Positions 7,980 through 16,435 are shown, numbered from the stretch's first letter. The stretch is 64,000 bases of DNA from Lachnospiraceae bacterium (GCA_017465475.1 JAFTWC010000038.1:62001-126000), one strand, 5' to 3'. The notes: generated by a model not told the origin, from the letters alone. A program made the numbers and translations.

Positions 7980-8948
7980 TTATAACCTCATCCAAGCAAA
8001 GAAGCTCTTTCGTCCCATTTTCGCCAATATCTTATCAGCTATTTTCTTTCTACCCTTCAAACACATCTTTATATAAAAAACTAAAATAACGCATTTAATA
8101 TCTTTTATACAACCAAATGTTTTAAACACTTTTGCAACATCCATATAATTTACATCTGTTTTAGATAATCCACAGTGATTCGTTATGTCTACATAGCAAT
8201 TCAGCCGCGACGCACGGGATTTTTTCAATCGAAAGCGGGTTAACAACTCCAAATGTGCACACTGATTCCTCACTTCCTTTAAAATATATATTGCCTGCAC
8301 AAAAACATCGGATTGCGAAAACAAAAATCCAAATTCTCCTAACACTAACTGTTTTATCGCGATTGGCAAAAACTCGTACAAGAAACACAAACTGCCTAGT
8401 GGTAATGATTTTATCACCACCCAAAAAGGAGGATCTTGATACATGCCTACGTAATCTTTCTCTTTCTTCAGTTCATCTACAAAGGACATCTTCTTCACAT
8501 TGCCATTTGGCCAATACAACGTTGTTCTGAACAAATCAAATTTGTTAAACTTCTTTGTCAAATAAGTATCTGACGAACTCGGTGCCTGATAATACGCACG
8601 GTCTGTATAATTCATTGTAGAAGCGATTGTATTACAATTTACACTTGCAAAATGATACGCTATCGCAGTTCTCAATCTTGATTCAATATCAAATATCTTA
8701 AAGAGAGTCATTCTCTTCAACTTCATATCGAACTTATATAAATCCCAAAAATCCTCAAAATATACATTCTCATATTCTTTTGTATTCGACTTCTTAAGTA
8801 ATATTGTTTCAAAACCGTTGATAATATCAAAGTAATTATAACTTCGAAGAATCTTCTCTGCTCGCTTTTTATTCTTAAATTTCAACTGACGAGCTTCTAA
8901 ACCGGCTATCTGTTGCTCTATCGTTCTAAATTCCTTTGTTGTTGGCAT
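7980..8948 (-). CDS. Abi-family protein (Abi_2, HEPN-type)
   Basis: Related to AbiD/AbiF abortive-infection proteins: MPTTKEFRTIEQQIAGLEAR, then SYNYFDIINGFETILL and a C-terminal RNQCAH, which fits the R-X4-6-H motif of HEPN ribonucleases. In the family, such proteins act as RNA-cutting toxins that stop phage spread; many work alone. I chose the Met at 8948 because the promoter (TATAAT at 9015-9010, extended TGn) lies downstream of the longer in-frame start at 9059. The gene is monocistronic and AT-richer than the genes around it, suggesting transfer. Confidence 0.75.
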   Translation of the reverse strand: MPTTKEFRTIEQQIAGLEARQLKFKNKKRAEKILRSYNYFDIINGFETILLKKSNTKEYENVYFEDFWDLYKFDMKLKRMTLFKIFDIESRLRTAIAYHFASVNCNTIASTMNYTDRAYYQAPSSSDTYLTKKFNKFDLFRTTLYWPNGNVKKMSFVDELKKEKDYVGMYQDPPFWVVIKSLPLGSLCFLYEFLPIAIKQLVLGEFGFLFSQSDVFVQAIYILKEVRNQCAHLELLTRFRLKKSRASRLNCYVDITNHCGLSKTDVNYMDVAKVFKTFGCIKDIKCVILVFYIKMCLKGRKKIADKILAKMGRKSFFAWMRL

Positions 8949-9009
8949 ACTCTCACCCATTTTCCTACGTGCTATTATCATGCTTTTTCGTTTACACCAT
9001 GTAAACTCT

Positions 9010-9038
9010 ATTATATCATAACTTAACCTCAATGAAAA
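9010..9038 (-). promoter_or_regulatory. Extended -10 promoter of the Abi gene
   Basis: TGATATAAT on the minus strand with TATAAT at 9015-9010. The -35 (TTTTCA) is weak, which the TGn extension can compensate. It decides the start of the downstream gene in favour of 8948 or 8960. Confidence 0.5.
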
Positions 9039-9071
9039 GACCATCTTCCGCTTTTTCAAATTTTTATTGTA

Positions 9072-9776
9072 CTATTCCTCTAATCTCCACCCATGATCCC
9101 CGTGATACACCATCAGCTTCGTCATACCGCCGTCAATACAGATATTCTCCCCGGTAATAAAGCCTGCCTTATCAGAAGCAAGGAACAATACCATGTTTGC
9201 AATATCCAGCGGATTCCTCACTCTGCCTGCCGGCTGTTGTGTAGCATCCGGTCCCGTAAACTCGCTTCCCGTGGTGTCAATCCAGCCCGGCGAAACGGAA
9301 TTTACCCGTACTTTTCCGGAAAGGCTGACCGCCAAGGCATGGGTTAGTGCCGCAATACCGCCCTTTGCCGCCGTATAACTCTCCGTCTGGGGCTGGCTCA
9401 TCCGGTCTCTGGAAGAAGAAATATTGATGACAGACGCTCCTTCGGCAAAGAACGGCGCAAACAACTTCGTCAAATAAAACGGTGCCGTCACCCCTACAGC
9501 CAAAGCATATTCGAATTTCTCATAACTGCACTCGTCAATGCCACACATCAACGGAAGGGCATTATTAACAAGCACGTCTACACGGCCGTAGTTCTCTATG
9601 ACCTCTTTTACGAAAGATTCCAGTACCGTCTTTTCCGCAATATCCCCTACAAAATGATCCCCCGGAGCCTTATCAATAACACAAACGGTTGCTCCGGCTT
9701 CCCGGAACTCTTCCGTAATGCATTTTCCGATGCCGTTGGCACCACCGGTCACAATAACAATTTTATTTTTAAACAT
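9072..9776 (-). CDS. Short-chain dehydrogenase/reductase
   Basis: Classical SDR of 234 residues. The NAD(P)-binding motif is TGGANGIG near residue 10, NNA (NNALPL) near residue 80, catalytic Ser in INISSS, and YTAAK supplies the Tyr and Lys. The Asp (CVIDKA) after the second strand suggests NAD rather than NADP preference. Start MFKNKIVIVTGG has AAAGGAG upstream. It overlaps the stop of the gene before it by 8 bp, so the two are co-translated. Substrate cannot be told from sequence. Confidence 0.88.
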   Translation of the reverse strand: MFKNKIVIVTGGANGIGKCITEEFREAGATVCVIDKAPGDHFVGDIAEKTVLESFVKEVIENYGRVDVLVNNALPLMCGIDECSYEKFEYALAVGVTAPFYLTKLFAPFFAEGASVINISSSRDRMSQPQTESYTAAKGGIAALTHALAVSLSGKVRVNSVSPGWIDTTGSEFTGPDATQQPAGRVRNPLDIANMVLFLASDKAGFITGENICIDGGMTKLMVYHGDHGWRLEE

Positions 9777-10236
9777 AGGAGGCTCCTTTCGCCACAATAA
9801 TGTACACACCGGCATCCACATTTTGGACATAGGCACTGTAACTGCTAATCTCCTTCGCGAAATCCCCACTCAAATCCATCACGTTAAGCAGATCCGCCGG
9901 TTCATTTTCATCGTAGTCGTAATCCCCTTCCCAAAGATAGATTTCCTTTCTTCGTTCAAAAATGTCTCGTACAAGCTTCTCTATAAACGCCCTGTCCTCT
10001 ATTTGGTACAATCCCATCACTTCCGCCCCGATCATATTATCGAAATAATTTATCCGAAAATCAATGGCGGCCACGTCGCTGAACATGATTTTCACCGATT
10101 TCTTCTCGCCGGACACTTCATCATACATCTTTGATGAAATCACCACTTTGGTGGCTACATTTTTCGGTCTGATACTGATACTTGATATCCGGGCATCGAA
10201 ATTCGCCAAAATAAGTTTTGCTTTTTTCATAGGCAT
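9769..10236 (-). CDS. Hypothetical protein, co-transcribed with the SDR gene
   Basis: About 155 residues with no family I recognise. It begins MPMKKAKLILANFDARISSI (a second Met two codons later is equally placed relative to a GAGGGAG ribosome binding site). The composition is alternating beta-strand and helix, soluble, with an acidic stretch (YDYDENEPADLL) near the C-terminus. No signal peptide or membrane segment. The overlap with the dehydrogenase gene suggests a linked role. Confidence 0.65.
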   Translation of the reverse strand: MPMKKAKLILANFDARISSISIRPKNVATKVVISSKMYDEVSGEKKSVKIMFSDVAAIDFRINYFDNMIGAEVMGLYQIEDRAFIEKLVRDIFERRKEIYLWEGDYDYDENEPADLLNVMDLSGDFAKEISSYSAYVQNVDAGVYIIVAKGASYV

Positions 10237-10469
10237 ACTCCCTCTCATCCTAACAAATTCTACTTTTCTTCTTTCTGTCGTGTATTCGTCTATTTTCTCC
10301 CGCAACAGCTTGAAACATCACTTCACATAAAAGTATAGCATACTCTTCTCCATCCTGCACTTAAATTTTCCAATCTCTGTCAAAATCATCATACTCTACC
10401 TTGTTGTGTTTCCTGTTCACATGATATACAATATAAATAACCAATACAAATGAAACGGAGATTCCCTTT

Positions 10470-11699
10470 ATGAAAAGACATAGATATTTCTTATCCAACT
10501 TGATTCTTTTGGCACTGATTTGTTTTTTTAGTATTGCTACAGCTGCATGTTCGCAGCCGGCCAATGCTCCTGATTCAACGGTTACGGCCACTCCGGAACC
10601 GACTGCCACCACCGGTCTGACGGACTCTTTGACTCCATCCCCTGAGTCGACTACCAATTCGGAGCCTACTGCAACACCAATTCCGACTCCTACCGTTACC
10701 CCGGCGCCCACTGCTACACCGATTCCGACTCCTACCGTAACTCCGGAATCCACTGTCACATCGGTACCAACACCAACCACAACCCCGTCAACCACTGCTA
10801 CACCGGCACCGACGGCTGCCACCGTTCCGACAACTACCACTGCACCGGTTCCAACCAACAATCCGACGCCAACGCCGGCAATCTACGCTGCAAACGGCAT
10901 TACAAACAACATTCCGAACTTTTCAGGGTATTCCTATGTCATTGCAGATGCCGAAACAAAAGAAACGCTCCTCTCTTATAACGGCGAGAAGTTTATTTAT
11001 CCGGCAAGTACCATCAAACTGCTGACCGCAATGACTGCGCTGGACCTTGCCGCTCCTGACCGCCTCATCACTACCAGACAGCCGATTTTGGATGCTGTGG
11101 ACTGGGATGTGTGGGTTATGGATGTACCGGCAAATACCACCTACTCTCTGGAAGTATGGCTAAACCTCCTTCTGATTCAATCCTACGGAGATGTGGCAGA
11201 CACCATTGCAGACAGCCTGGGCGGTTCCATCGAAGAATTTGTTGCCCTGATGAATAAAAAATTGGAAGAAATGGAGCTTACTAACTCATCGGCCGATAAT
11301 CCCATCGGTCTTGATATCAGCAATAACTTCAACGAGACATACAGCACCGCCAACGATATGATGAAAATCACCCTGGAAGCGCTTCGCTATCCGTTGATTC
11401 AGGACATTATGGAAAAGGCAGAATATATCGTCCCTGCCAATGATACCGTAGAGGAGCACACGGTTAAAAACTCCAACCAGTTCTTATCAAAGTCCGATAC
11501 CTATCACAGTGACCTTTTTACAACACTGGGTGGCAAAACCGGTTCCACGGACGATGCCGGCAAATGCCTGTCCGTCATTGTAAAGTCCAATCAAACCGGA
11601 CACCGCTATGCCTGTGTATACTACGGAGGTCCGGATAACCAAACAATGTATCGGGAAATCATAGGGTTGCTGGAATACGTGATAGAACGTTATGAATAA
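10470..11699 (+). CDS. D-alanyl-D-alanine carboxypeptidase-like lipoprotein (peptidase S11)
   Basis: Penicillin-binding-protein fold of 409 residues. A signal peptide with lipobox-like ATAAC is followed by a long Thr/Pro linker (TPIPTPTVTPAPTATP repeats, residues about 35-140), then the S11 domain. The SxxK motif is STIK in YPASTIKLLTAM and KTG is in GGKTGST. The middle motif, normally SxN, reads SYGD at the aligned place, so the Asn appears to be missing and activity may be altered. The only sizeable plus-strand gene in this part. A promoter-like TTGTTG with TATACA at about 10397-10426 precedes it. The linker resembles that of the lipoprotein at 2946. Confidence 0.8.
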   Translation: MKRHRYFLSNLILLALICFFSIATAACSQPANAPDSTVTATPEPTATTGLTDSLTPSPESTTNSEPTATPIPTPTVTPAPTATPIPTPTVTPESTVTSVPTPTTTPSTTATPAPTAATVPTTTTAPVPTNNPTPTPAIYAANGITNNIPNFSGYSYVIADAETKETLLSYNGEKFIYPASTIKLLTAMTALDLAAPDRLITTRQPILDAVDWDVWVMDVPANTTYSLEVWLNLLLIQSYGDVADTIADSLGGSIEEFVALMNKKLEEMELTNSSADNPIGLDISNNFNETYSTANDMMKITLEALRYPLIQDIMEKAEYIVPANDTVEEHTVKNSNQFLSKSDTYHSDLFTTLGGKTGSTDDAGKCLSVIVKSNQTGHRYACVYYGGPDNQTMYREIIGLLEYVIERYE

Positions 11700-11765
11700 T
11701 CCTTTTAATCGGTACAGATCTTCTCTGGTCACGTCTCAGAAAACTTCATATATGCAAAGCAAAAA

Positions 11766-11805
11766 GGCTCACCAGACACCATCAAATCATGATGTCCGGT
11801 GAACC
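11766..11805. terminator. Bidirectional terminator
   Basis: A near-perfect stem of about 16 bp (GGCTCACCAGACACCATCA with TGATGTCCGGTGAACC) with T-rich sequence on both outer sides. It serves the plus-strand carboxypeptidase gene and the minus-strand PHP fragment. Confidence 0.8.
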
Positions 11806-11808
11806 GTT

Positions 11809-12000
11809 TTATAAATCTGTATTACACTCAAGTTTTTCTTTCAGGTCCAAATCGGTAATCGGGAAATCAAAGTCATTATGCTCCGTAAAACACATTGTAG
11901 ATAGTCCCCGAGCGATTCCCTGCAAAATCATTTCTTCCATAGGAGTCCTCGAATCTCCCGAATGGGAAGTATGTAAGTGACAATCTGATACAATTGGCAT
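11809..12000 (-). pseudogene. PHP-domain phosphoesterase, N-terminal fragment
   Basis: 63 residues that match only the beginning of histidinol-phosphatase-like PHP enzymes: HLHTSHSGDS supplies the HxH metal motif and EHNDFDFP the second site. A complete relative of about 255 residues lies at 60264-61025. Here the frame stops after LKEKLECNTDL, directly at a terminator, so about three quarters of the gene is gone. The start has an AAAGGA ribosome binding site. Likely a remnant left when DNA was inserted or deleted next to the rpsI hotspot. Confidence 0.75.
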
Positions 12001-12135
12001 AAATAATCCTTTCTACATTTTAGAATCCTTTTAATTTGTCTTTTCACATAATTGCCAACATGCTGCCTATTCTTCACCGAACTTTTCCTATTTAACTTTT
12101 CTCTATACAAAATCCGGTATATTTCTTGGCTTTTC

Positions 12136-12263
12136 CCCGACTAATTTTACTTTTTTCTCATTTAGTCTGCTATATTTTCTCACTCTCCTCCCGACTAATC
12201 TTTCCATTTTCTTGTTTAGTCGGGCAAATTCATTACTCTCACCCCGACTTATCTCTTGGAGAA
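12136..12263. repeat. Short hairpin array, CCCGACT type, ending in an att-like 15-mer
   Basis: CCCGACT(A/T)A occurs at 12136, 12190 and 12243 (spacing 54 and 53 bp), alternating with TTTAGTC(G/T)G, so adjacent arms can pair. The same 53-bp design occurs at 62393-63062. The last unit runs into TTATCTCTTGGAGAA (12249-12263), identical to the rpsI-end attachment sequence. The rest of 12001-12440 shows only spurious open frames produced by the repeats. Confidence 0.6.
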
Positions 12264-12449
12264 TTTTTATTAACGCTTGGAAAAGTGCAACATGCCGAAA
12301 ATACGTCATTCTTTTGTTTTCTACCTGTGTCTTACGGGGAGCTGCCCAGGGCTCTCCAGGACAATGTAGATAAAGGTACAAACTGAAAGTTTGCGTTGTT
12401 GAAGAAAATCATTATATTGAAAATTCGTTTCTTTTCTTACAGGAATCGC

Positions 12450-12478
12450 TTGAACATTTGTTCGATTTGTGGTATAAT
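12450..12478 (+). promoter_or_regulatory. Promoter of the holin-like toxin
   Basis: TTGAAC (12450-12455), 17 bp, TATAAT (12473-12478), about 65 bp before the toxin start codon. Confidence 0.75.
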
Positions 12479-12543
12479 ATTCTTAAGCAACCGTGTACAA
12501 GGTGTTAGCCTCCCGTACTCATAGTAGAAGGGAGGTGGTGCCA

Positions 12544-12642
12544 ATGATGACTGCATACGAAGCGATTTCTCTAATGATTGCATTTGCTATGATGCTCATT
12601 GCACTGCTTGCCTACATAGATAGGAACAACAAGCGAAAATAA
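12544..12642 (+). CDS. Holin-like small membrane toxin (type I toxin-antitoxin)
   Basis: A 32-residue peptide, MMTAYEAISLMIAFAMMLIA then LLAYIDRNNKRK: one transmembrane helix (residues 5-24) and a basic tail, the layout of the holin-like toxin family of type I systems (Fst/TxpA-like). It has a very strong ribosome binding site (GGGAGGTGG) and its own promoter. A convergent antisense RNA gene overlaps its 3' end and shares its terminator, as in txpA/ratA. When unrepressed, such peptides depolarise the membrane. Location between att relics fits a stabilising module of mobile DNA. Confidence 0.8.
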   Translation: MMTAYEAISLMIAFAMMLIALLAYIDRNNKRK

Positions 12643-12738
12643 ATAAACTCACCTATGTACTTGGCCGGTCGTAGGTGAGTTTATTACTTACATAACGATG
12701 AAAGGCTAACCACCTTGTGTGGCGGTTGCTTTCTTTAT
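12640..12738 (-). ncRNA. Antitoxin RNA candidate of the type I system
   Basis: Promoter on the minus strand: TTGAAA (12773-12768), 17 bp, TATAAT (12750-12745), an almost perfect consensus. The transcript would run leftwards for about 100 nt, form a hairpin in AACCGCC/GGCGGTT-like sequence near 12708-12726, and end at the stem AATAAACTCACCTA/TAGGTGAGTTTATT (12642-12655 with 12672-12685), which is also the toxin mRNA terminator. The two RNAs therefore share about 45 nt of complementary 3' sequence, the usual pairing region in this class. Confidence 0.7.
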
Positions 12739-12861
12739 GCTTTAATTATAACATATGCTTTATCTTTTTTCAATGTCTTTTTACTATGTATTTGAGAGTC
12801 AAATTTTCAATCGCACCAAAAGGTGCAAAACTGAAAGTTTCACATCTCTACAAATAGAAAT

Positions 12862-13314
12862 TTAGCTATCAAATAGATTATATTTTCGTTGAACGTACCT
12901 TTCAATAAAAATCGCTTGCATCGAGTCTTCATCTGCTGTTTTATGATGAACAACAAGTATCACATTACTCATTTTATATTTATCATTTTTCATGAATAGG
13001 CGTCCAAATCTACGCTCATTTTCTTCCTCATCATATAATGAAATATCTGGACAATTATAATTAGTTTTTCCGCCGATAAGACCATATGTTTTATTTGTCT
13101 CTATGTCAATAAAGAACTTAATATAAGTAAAGTATTTCGTCTCATCGTTTTTGTCTTGACGAATTTGGCTCCATTTTTTATAAATTGACATATCGTATTG
13201 TTTAACTTGGTCTCCAAAAATCTTCTTGAGGTCATCTTGTATAGAATCGAATGTATAAAATTTATACGGAAGGGTTAGTCCAGCAGCTTCAACATCAAAC
13301 ACTTTACTTTCCAT
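12862..13314 (-). CDS. Hypothetical protein
   Basis: 150 residues, no family recognised. Soluble, charged, with a beta-rich centre (YFTYIKFFIDIETNKTYGLI) and a basic C-terminus (ERYVQRKYNLF). AGGAGG precedes the second of two adjacent Met codons. AT-rich relative to the core genome. It lies between att-like relics with an immunity-like gene and a RhuM fragment, so it is probably cargo of an old mobile element. Confidence 0.6.
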   Translation of the reverse strand: MESKVFDVEAAGLTLPYKFYTFDSIQDDLKKIFGDQVKQYDMSIYKKWSQIRQDKNDETKYFTYIKFFIDIETNKTYGLIGGKTNYNCPDISLYDEEENERRFGRLFMKNDKYKMSNVILVVHHKTADEDSMQAIFIERYVQRKYNLFDS

Positions 13315-13385
13315 CATTTCCTCCTGATTATTTAATAACAGTTCAATAATGCTAAACTGTTAGATAAATTCATAGCTCCCGTTCT

Positions 13386-13829
13386 TTATAAAACTGATTT
13401 TTTATAATACCGTTTCTTAAACTCAGCAAGTTTTTCAACATCCCTTCCAAATACAAATATTCTATATGCAGTCCTTCCTTGTGAGTAATTTGGTACATCA
13501 TTTCGTTCAAATGCAATATCATTCTTCTTTAAGTCTTGCTCAGCTTGTAATATTTCACATTCAGACCAAGCCCTAGCGACCAGGTGAGCTTTATTCCACT
13601 TATCCGCAGATAATTTTTCATATGCATACGCTACTAAGTCTTTTTCCCTCGAGAACGACTTTATTACTGTCTTTATTCCTCTCTCAGAATAGCAGAAATT
13701 GTACGCATCTCCATTCTTTTCAATCACAATTCCTTCTGGAGCACGATGTTTTCCTATTGTAATTTCTATAAATGAATAGTATTCATCCTCTAAATATTTC
13801 TCCAATTCTTCTATTCTCTCCATATGCAT
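13386..13829 (-). CDS. Possible Imm59-like immunity protein
   Basis: 147 residues. The pattern IGKHRAPEGIVIEKNG, then YSERGIKTVIKSF and a C-terminal YRIFVFGRDVEKL resembles, from memory, polymorphic-toxin immunity proteins of the Imm59 group; this needs a profile search. No toxin gene is next to it, so if the assignment is right it is an orphan immunity gene. A GGAGGTG ribosome binding site precedes the start. It lies 68 bp from the neighbouring hypothetical gene and is also AT-rich. Confidence 0.5.
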   Translation of the reverse strand: MHMERIEELEKYLEDEYYSFIEITIGKHRAPEGIVIEKNGDAYNFCYSERGIKTVIKSFSREKDLVAYAYEKLSADKWNKAHLVARAWSECEILQAEQDLKKNDIAFERNDVPNYSQGRTAYRIFVFGRDVEKLAEFKKRYYKKSVL

Positions 13830-13857
13830 CTCACCTCCAACTTCAAATTTCCAAACC

Positions 13858-14325
13858 CTATATTTTCGTATTTTCTTCTAACTCTAACAAGTATCTGTCA
13901 TAGTCCGACATAAACAATCGGTCTTGAATCACACGATATTTTGCAAACTCTGTTTCGGCTTTCGATTTTGCAATTTCCGCTGTGATTTTTCCTGCATCCT
14001 GTAAAACCTCTCGCTCATCTGCCATTAAGAATAAATCCAGTCGCTTGCTCCAATCTTCCATAGTCATCGGAATATGTCGTTCAGCACGATCTTCTGCCAA
14101 ATCCAAATATGCCGACACGATACGCTCTAATGAGCGCATTTCCTGTTCACTAAGATAATTTTTCGTAATACTTACATCACTCTTTACAATTTTTTCTTCC
14201 GGGGCTGCGACCCATGTGGTTAAACCCATATGTGGTTTTTCTGCATCTGCCCGCTGATAAATCAATTCTACAGCAGTACGATCATAGTCAAGTGATGTAG
14301 CATAGATATCTGTTTTCATCTTCAT
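13858..14325 (-). pseudogene. RhuM-family virulence protein, C-terminal fragment
   Basis: 155 residues corresponding to the second half of RhuM proteins (normally about 330 residues): KIVKSDVSITKNYLSEQEM, then AYLDLAEDRAERHIPMTMED and EFAKYRVIQDRLFMSDYDRY are family hallmarks. The N-terminal domain is missing; the frame begins KTDIYATSLDYD, which in full-length proteins lies well inside. No clear ribosome binding site. Full-length rhuM genes are often found in genomic islands. Probably inactive. Confidence 0.7.
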
Positions 14326-14529
14326 AACGCATCTCTATACTTTCTTCTTGTTCCCCAACAGAAGCAACATAAGTAACGCTAACACCTCCTGAATAAACCT
14401 CATAGAGAACATATGTTTCTGTTTCATGATATCATATACATTGCTGCTTTTCAATGTATAAGTAAAAATTTGCCCCTTGAAAATTTTTCATATACATAGA
14501 AAAACCTCAGAAACACTGAGTTTGATTAC

Positions 14530-14543
14530 CTCTTGGAGAACTG
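14530..14543. other. att site, left end of the rpsI integrative element
   Basis: CTCTTGGAGAACTG, identical to the sequence at 21154-21167 that forms the last codons of rpsI. With the flanking ATTAY the match is 18 of 19 bases. The two copies bracket the integrase-bearing element, so they are the direct repeats left by integration. Confidence 0.8.
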
Positions 14544-14556
14544 TCCATGCGTTAAG

Positions 14557-14779
14557 AAAACGGTCCGATGGACCGTTTTTAGCGTGGAACTTCCGAGCTA
14601 TGCTCGGAAGTGACCTCGGATTTCTTCGAGATAGTATTACTTGCGAATACCTCTTGGATCCTCGAATACGCTTCGCTCCTTCTCGGTCCTTGATGTATTC
14701 GAATGAATTGCAAAAAAAAAAGAAGTCCGTGAGGATAAATCCTCCGGACTTCTTTGTTTTCTTGCAATTCGCAAGTAAT
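14557..14779. repeat. Nested hairpin cluster at the element's left end
   Basis: Within 220 bp: a terminator-like AACGGTCC/GGACCGTT hairpin (14557-14580), a 10-bp hairpin ACTTCCGAGC-tat-GCTCGGAAGT (14589-14611), a 13-bp inverted repeat ATTACTTGCGAAT (14634-14646) / ATTCGCAAGTAAT (14767-14779), and inside it a terminator AGAAGTCCG/CGGACTTCT (about 14720-14754). Further att-like CTCTTGGA copies lie at 14651 and 14785. The rest of 14331-15094 has no supported gene. Confidence 0.55.
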
Positions 14780-15094
14780 ATTATCTCTTGGAAGACTAAT
14801 GATTACTTCTTGCAGTTTTTTCCAACCTCTTCCAAACCCTTGTATTATCAAGCTTTCTTCGGTATTACCTCTTCCGTCTTTACATGTCTTTTCATATCTT
14901 CTTGTAACTTTAAACACCAAACAATCACCAATATAGGCAAAAAAATCTATATATCCGCCGAAAGCACTTGGTTGTAAATACTTTTTGCTTTCATGCCGTT
15001 ATGAACCCCACCGTCACTATATGAGGTTCTTTTTTTATGTCCTGAGTACGACGTTAAAAGGCTCAATCACAAAAAACGAAAGGAGTTGTGTAAC

Positions 15095-15565
15095 ATGAAA
15101 TGGTTCACAGGAGTAAAAACAATGGAGGAGCTTCGTAAAAAGTATCGGGAGTTGTTGAAGAAATATCATCCCGACAATGTTGGTGGCAGTGATGCTATCA
15201 CAAAAGAAATAAATACAGAATATGACGCTGTATTTGCCAAAATAAGCCGTGATAGTCCAGAGGATGAACAAGGTTATACCCATGAAGAGAACGAGCAGTT
15301 TAAAGCTATTTTAAAGGCGATTATAGGCTTTAACATGACTATCGAAGTCATAGGATGTTGGATTTGGTGTTTTGACTGTTATCAGTACAGAGAACAGCTA
15401 AAAGAACTTGGTTTTTCATGGTGTAGCAAGAAAAAAGCATGGGTATGGCATGCTGCCCCATATCATCGACATCATAAAAAAGAAATACCGCTCAGTCATA
15501 TCAAAGCGAAGTACGGATGTCAAACGGTACGAAATCAACATAAACAGTATTCATTAAATGCATAG
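15095..15565 (+). CDS. J-domain protein of an integrative element
   Basis: 156 residues. Residues 8-40 form a DnaJ-type J domain with the HPD triad (LLKKYHPDNVGGSD), which in DnaJ proteins stimulates Hsp70 ATPase. The remainder (YREQLKELGFSWCSKKKAWVW) resembles the C-terminal region of J-domain proteins commonly carried by Firmicutes conjugative and integrative elements. The start at 15095 has AAGGAG 8 nt upstream. First of three closely spaced plus-strand genes. Confidence 0.75.
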   Translation: MKWFTGVKTMEELRKKYRELLKKYHPDNVGGSDAITKEINTEYDAVFAKISRDSPEDEQGYTHEENEQFKAILKAIIGFNMTIEVIGCWIWCFDCYQYREQLKELGFSWCSKKKAWVWHAAPYHRHHKKEIPLSHIKAKYGCQTVRNQHKQYSLNA

Positions 15566-15577
15566 GAGGTGTTCTGC

Positions 15578-15841
15578 ATGAAGCTGATGAACTATGACAC
15601 ACGAACTTTAATTTACCGAAATGTACGGTATCCACAAGCTATCCTACCAAAGAACCAGACAAAACGGCAGTATACGATATTATGTAGATTGATTCGGCAG
15701 AAGAAAATCACAAAACAATCCTTTGATATACTGTTGTTGGAGCTTTTCGGAATATCGGACTGGAAACAACTTAATTATTCCCAGATGTACGAAATTATCT
15801 TCATTTTAACGCATTGGGACTATCAGAAAGTGAGGTTATAA
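15578..15841 (+). CDS. Hypothetical element protein
   Basis: 87 residues, basic, predicted alpha-helical, no recognised family. It begins MKLMNYDTRTLIYRNVRYPQ after a strong AGGAGGTG ribosome binding site and ends 3 bp before the next gene. Probably co-transcribed with the J-domain gene. Confidence 0.6.
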   Translation: MKLMNYDTRTLIYRNVRYPQAILPKNQTKRQYTILCRLIRQKKITKQSFDILLLELFGISDWKQLNYSQMYEIIFILTHWDYQKVRL

Positions 15842-15844
15842 GCC

Positions 15845-16090
15845 ATGGATGAAATGTTAAACAAAATATACAGAAAGATTGTCATATACGAAAGAGAAAC
15901 GGTACAGGCAAACAGAATCATGGATGATGAGGTACTTTTACTCTTGGACGAATACAAACAGCAATTACAGGATGTTGACCAAGAATCTTTAAAAGAGCTA
16001 TTATTTTCTGCTCTACCCATTGCGGAACAGACTGGATTTAAGCTAGGGGTACGCTTTGCTTTGAAATTCTTGTCGTATCTTTCAAATTAA
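15845..16090 (+). CDS. Hypothetical element protein (DUF6809-like)
   Basis: 81 acidic helical residues. The C-terminal segment EQTGFKLGVRFALKFLSYL resembles small proteins found in many Lachnospiraceae integrative elements (DUF6809, from memory). Third gene of the J-domain operon; its 3' end overlaps the convergent XRE repressor by 4 bp. Confidence 0.6.
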   Translation: MDEMLNKIYRKIVIYERETVQANRIMDDEVLLLLDEYKQQLQDVDQESLKELLFSALPIAEQTGFKLGVRFALKFLSYLSN

Positions 16091-16419
16091 AGCAAATCAA
16101 TCATCTTTAAAACCTTGTGTTTCTTCTCCGAATCACAATATCTTAACTTATCAACAATCTCATCATCGAGAGACTTTTCTTTCTTTTTATCGGCATTAAA
16201 GGTATATTCACCACCTATAAAATAATCAACACTACATTCCAGAAAATTAGCAATCTTTATCAATGCTGACAGAGATGGCTTCGCTCTGCCACACTCAATA
16301 TTCGAAACATGCGACGCATTCACATCCAAATAATTTGCTATAGCTTCCTGTGTAATGTGTTGATGTATTCTTCTTTCTTTTATCTTTGCCCCAATTGCTT
16401 TAAAATCTAAAGTATCCAT
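16087..16419 (-). CDS. XRE-family transcriptional repressor
   Basis: 110 residues with a Cro/C1-type helix-turn-helix at about residues 10-65 (IGAKIKERRIHQHITQEAIA, then VNASHVSNIECGRAKPSLSA) and a short charged tail. Divergent from the gene at 16572. The space between them carries three inverted repeats and probably holds the operators that keep the element quiescent. AGGAG precedes the ATG. Confidence 0.85.
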   Translation of the reverse strand: MDTLDFKAIGAKIKERRIHQHITQEAIANYLDVNASHVSNIECGRAKPSLSALIKIANFLECSVDYFIGGEYTFNADKKKEKSLDDEIVDKLRYCDSEKKHKVLKMIDLL

Positions 16420-16435
16420 CTCAATACTCCTATCA

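Noticed and set aside
7980..8948. Toxin-antitoxin pair made of the Abi gene and the neighbouring small RNA
   Set aside because: The small RNA is transcribed in the same direction and is not antisense to the Abi gene, so a type I or III arrangement is not supported.
12103..12381. 92-residue minus-strand open frame
   Set aside because: It is built from the CCCGACTAA hairpin repeats and has no ribosome binding site.
14338..14434. Minus-strand frame of about 30 codons with a hydrophobic stretch (RFIQEVLALLMLLLLG), possible second holin-like toxin
   Set aside because: The good RBS-like AGGAGG lies inside the frame, and no antisense RNA promoter or shared terminator was found; perhaps a decayed copy.
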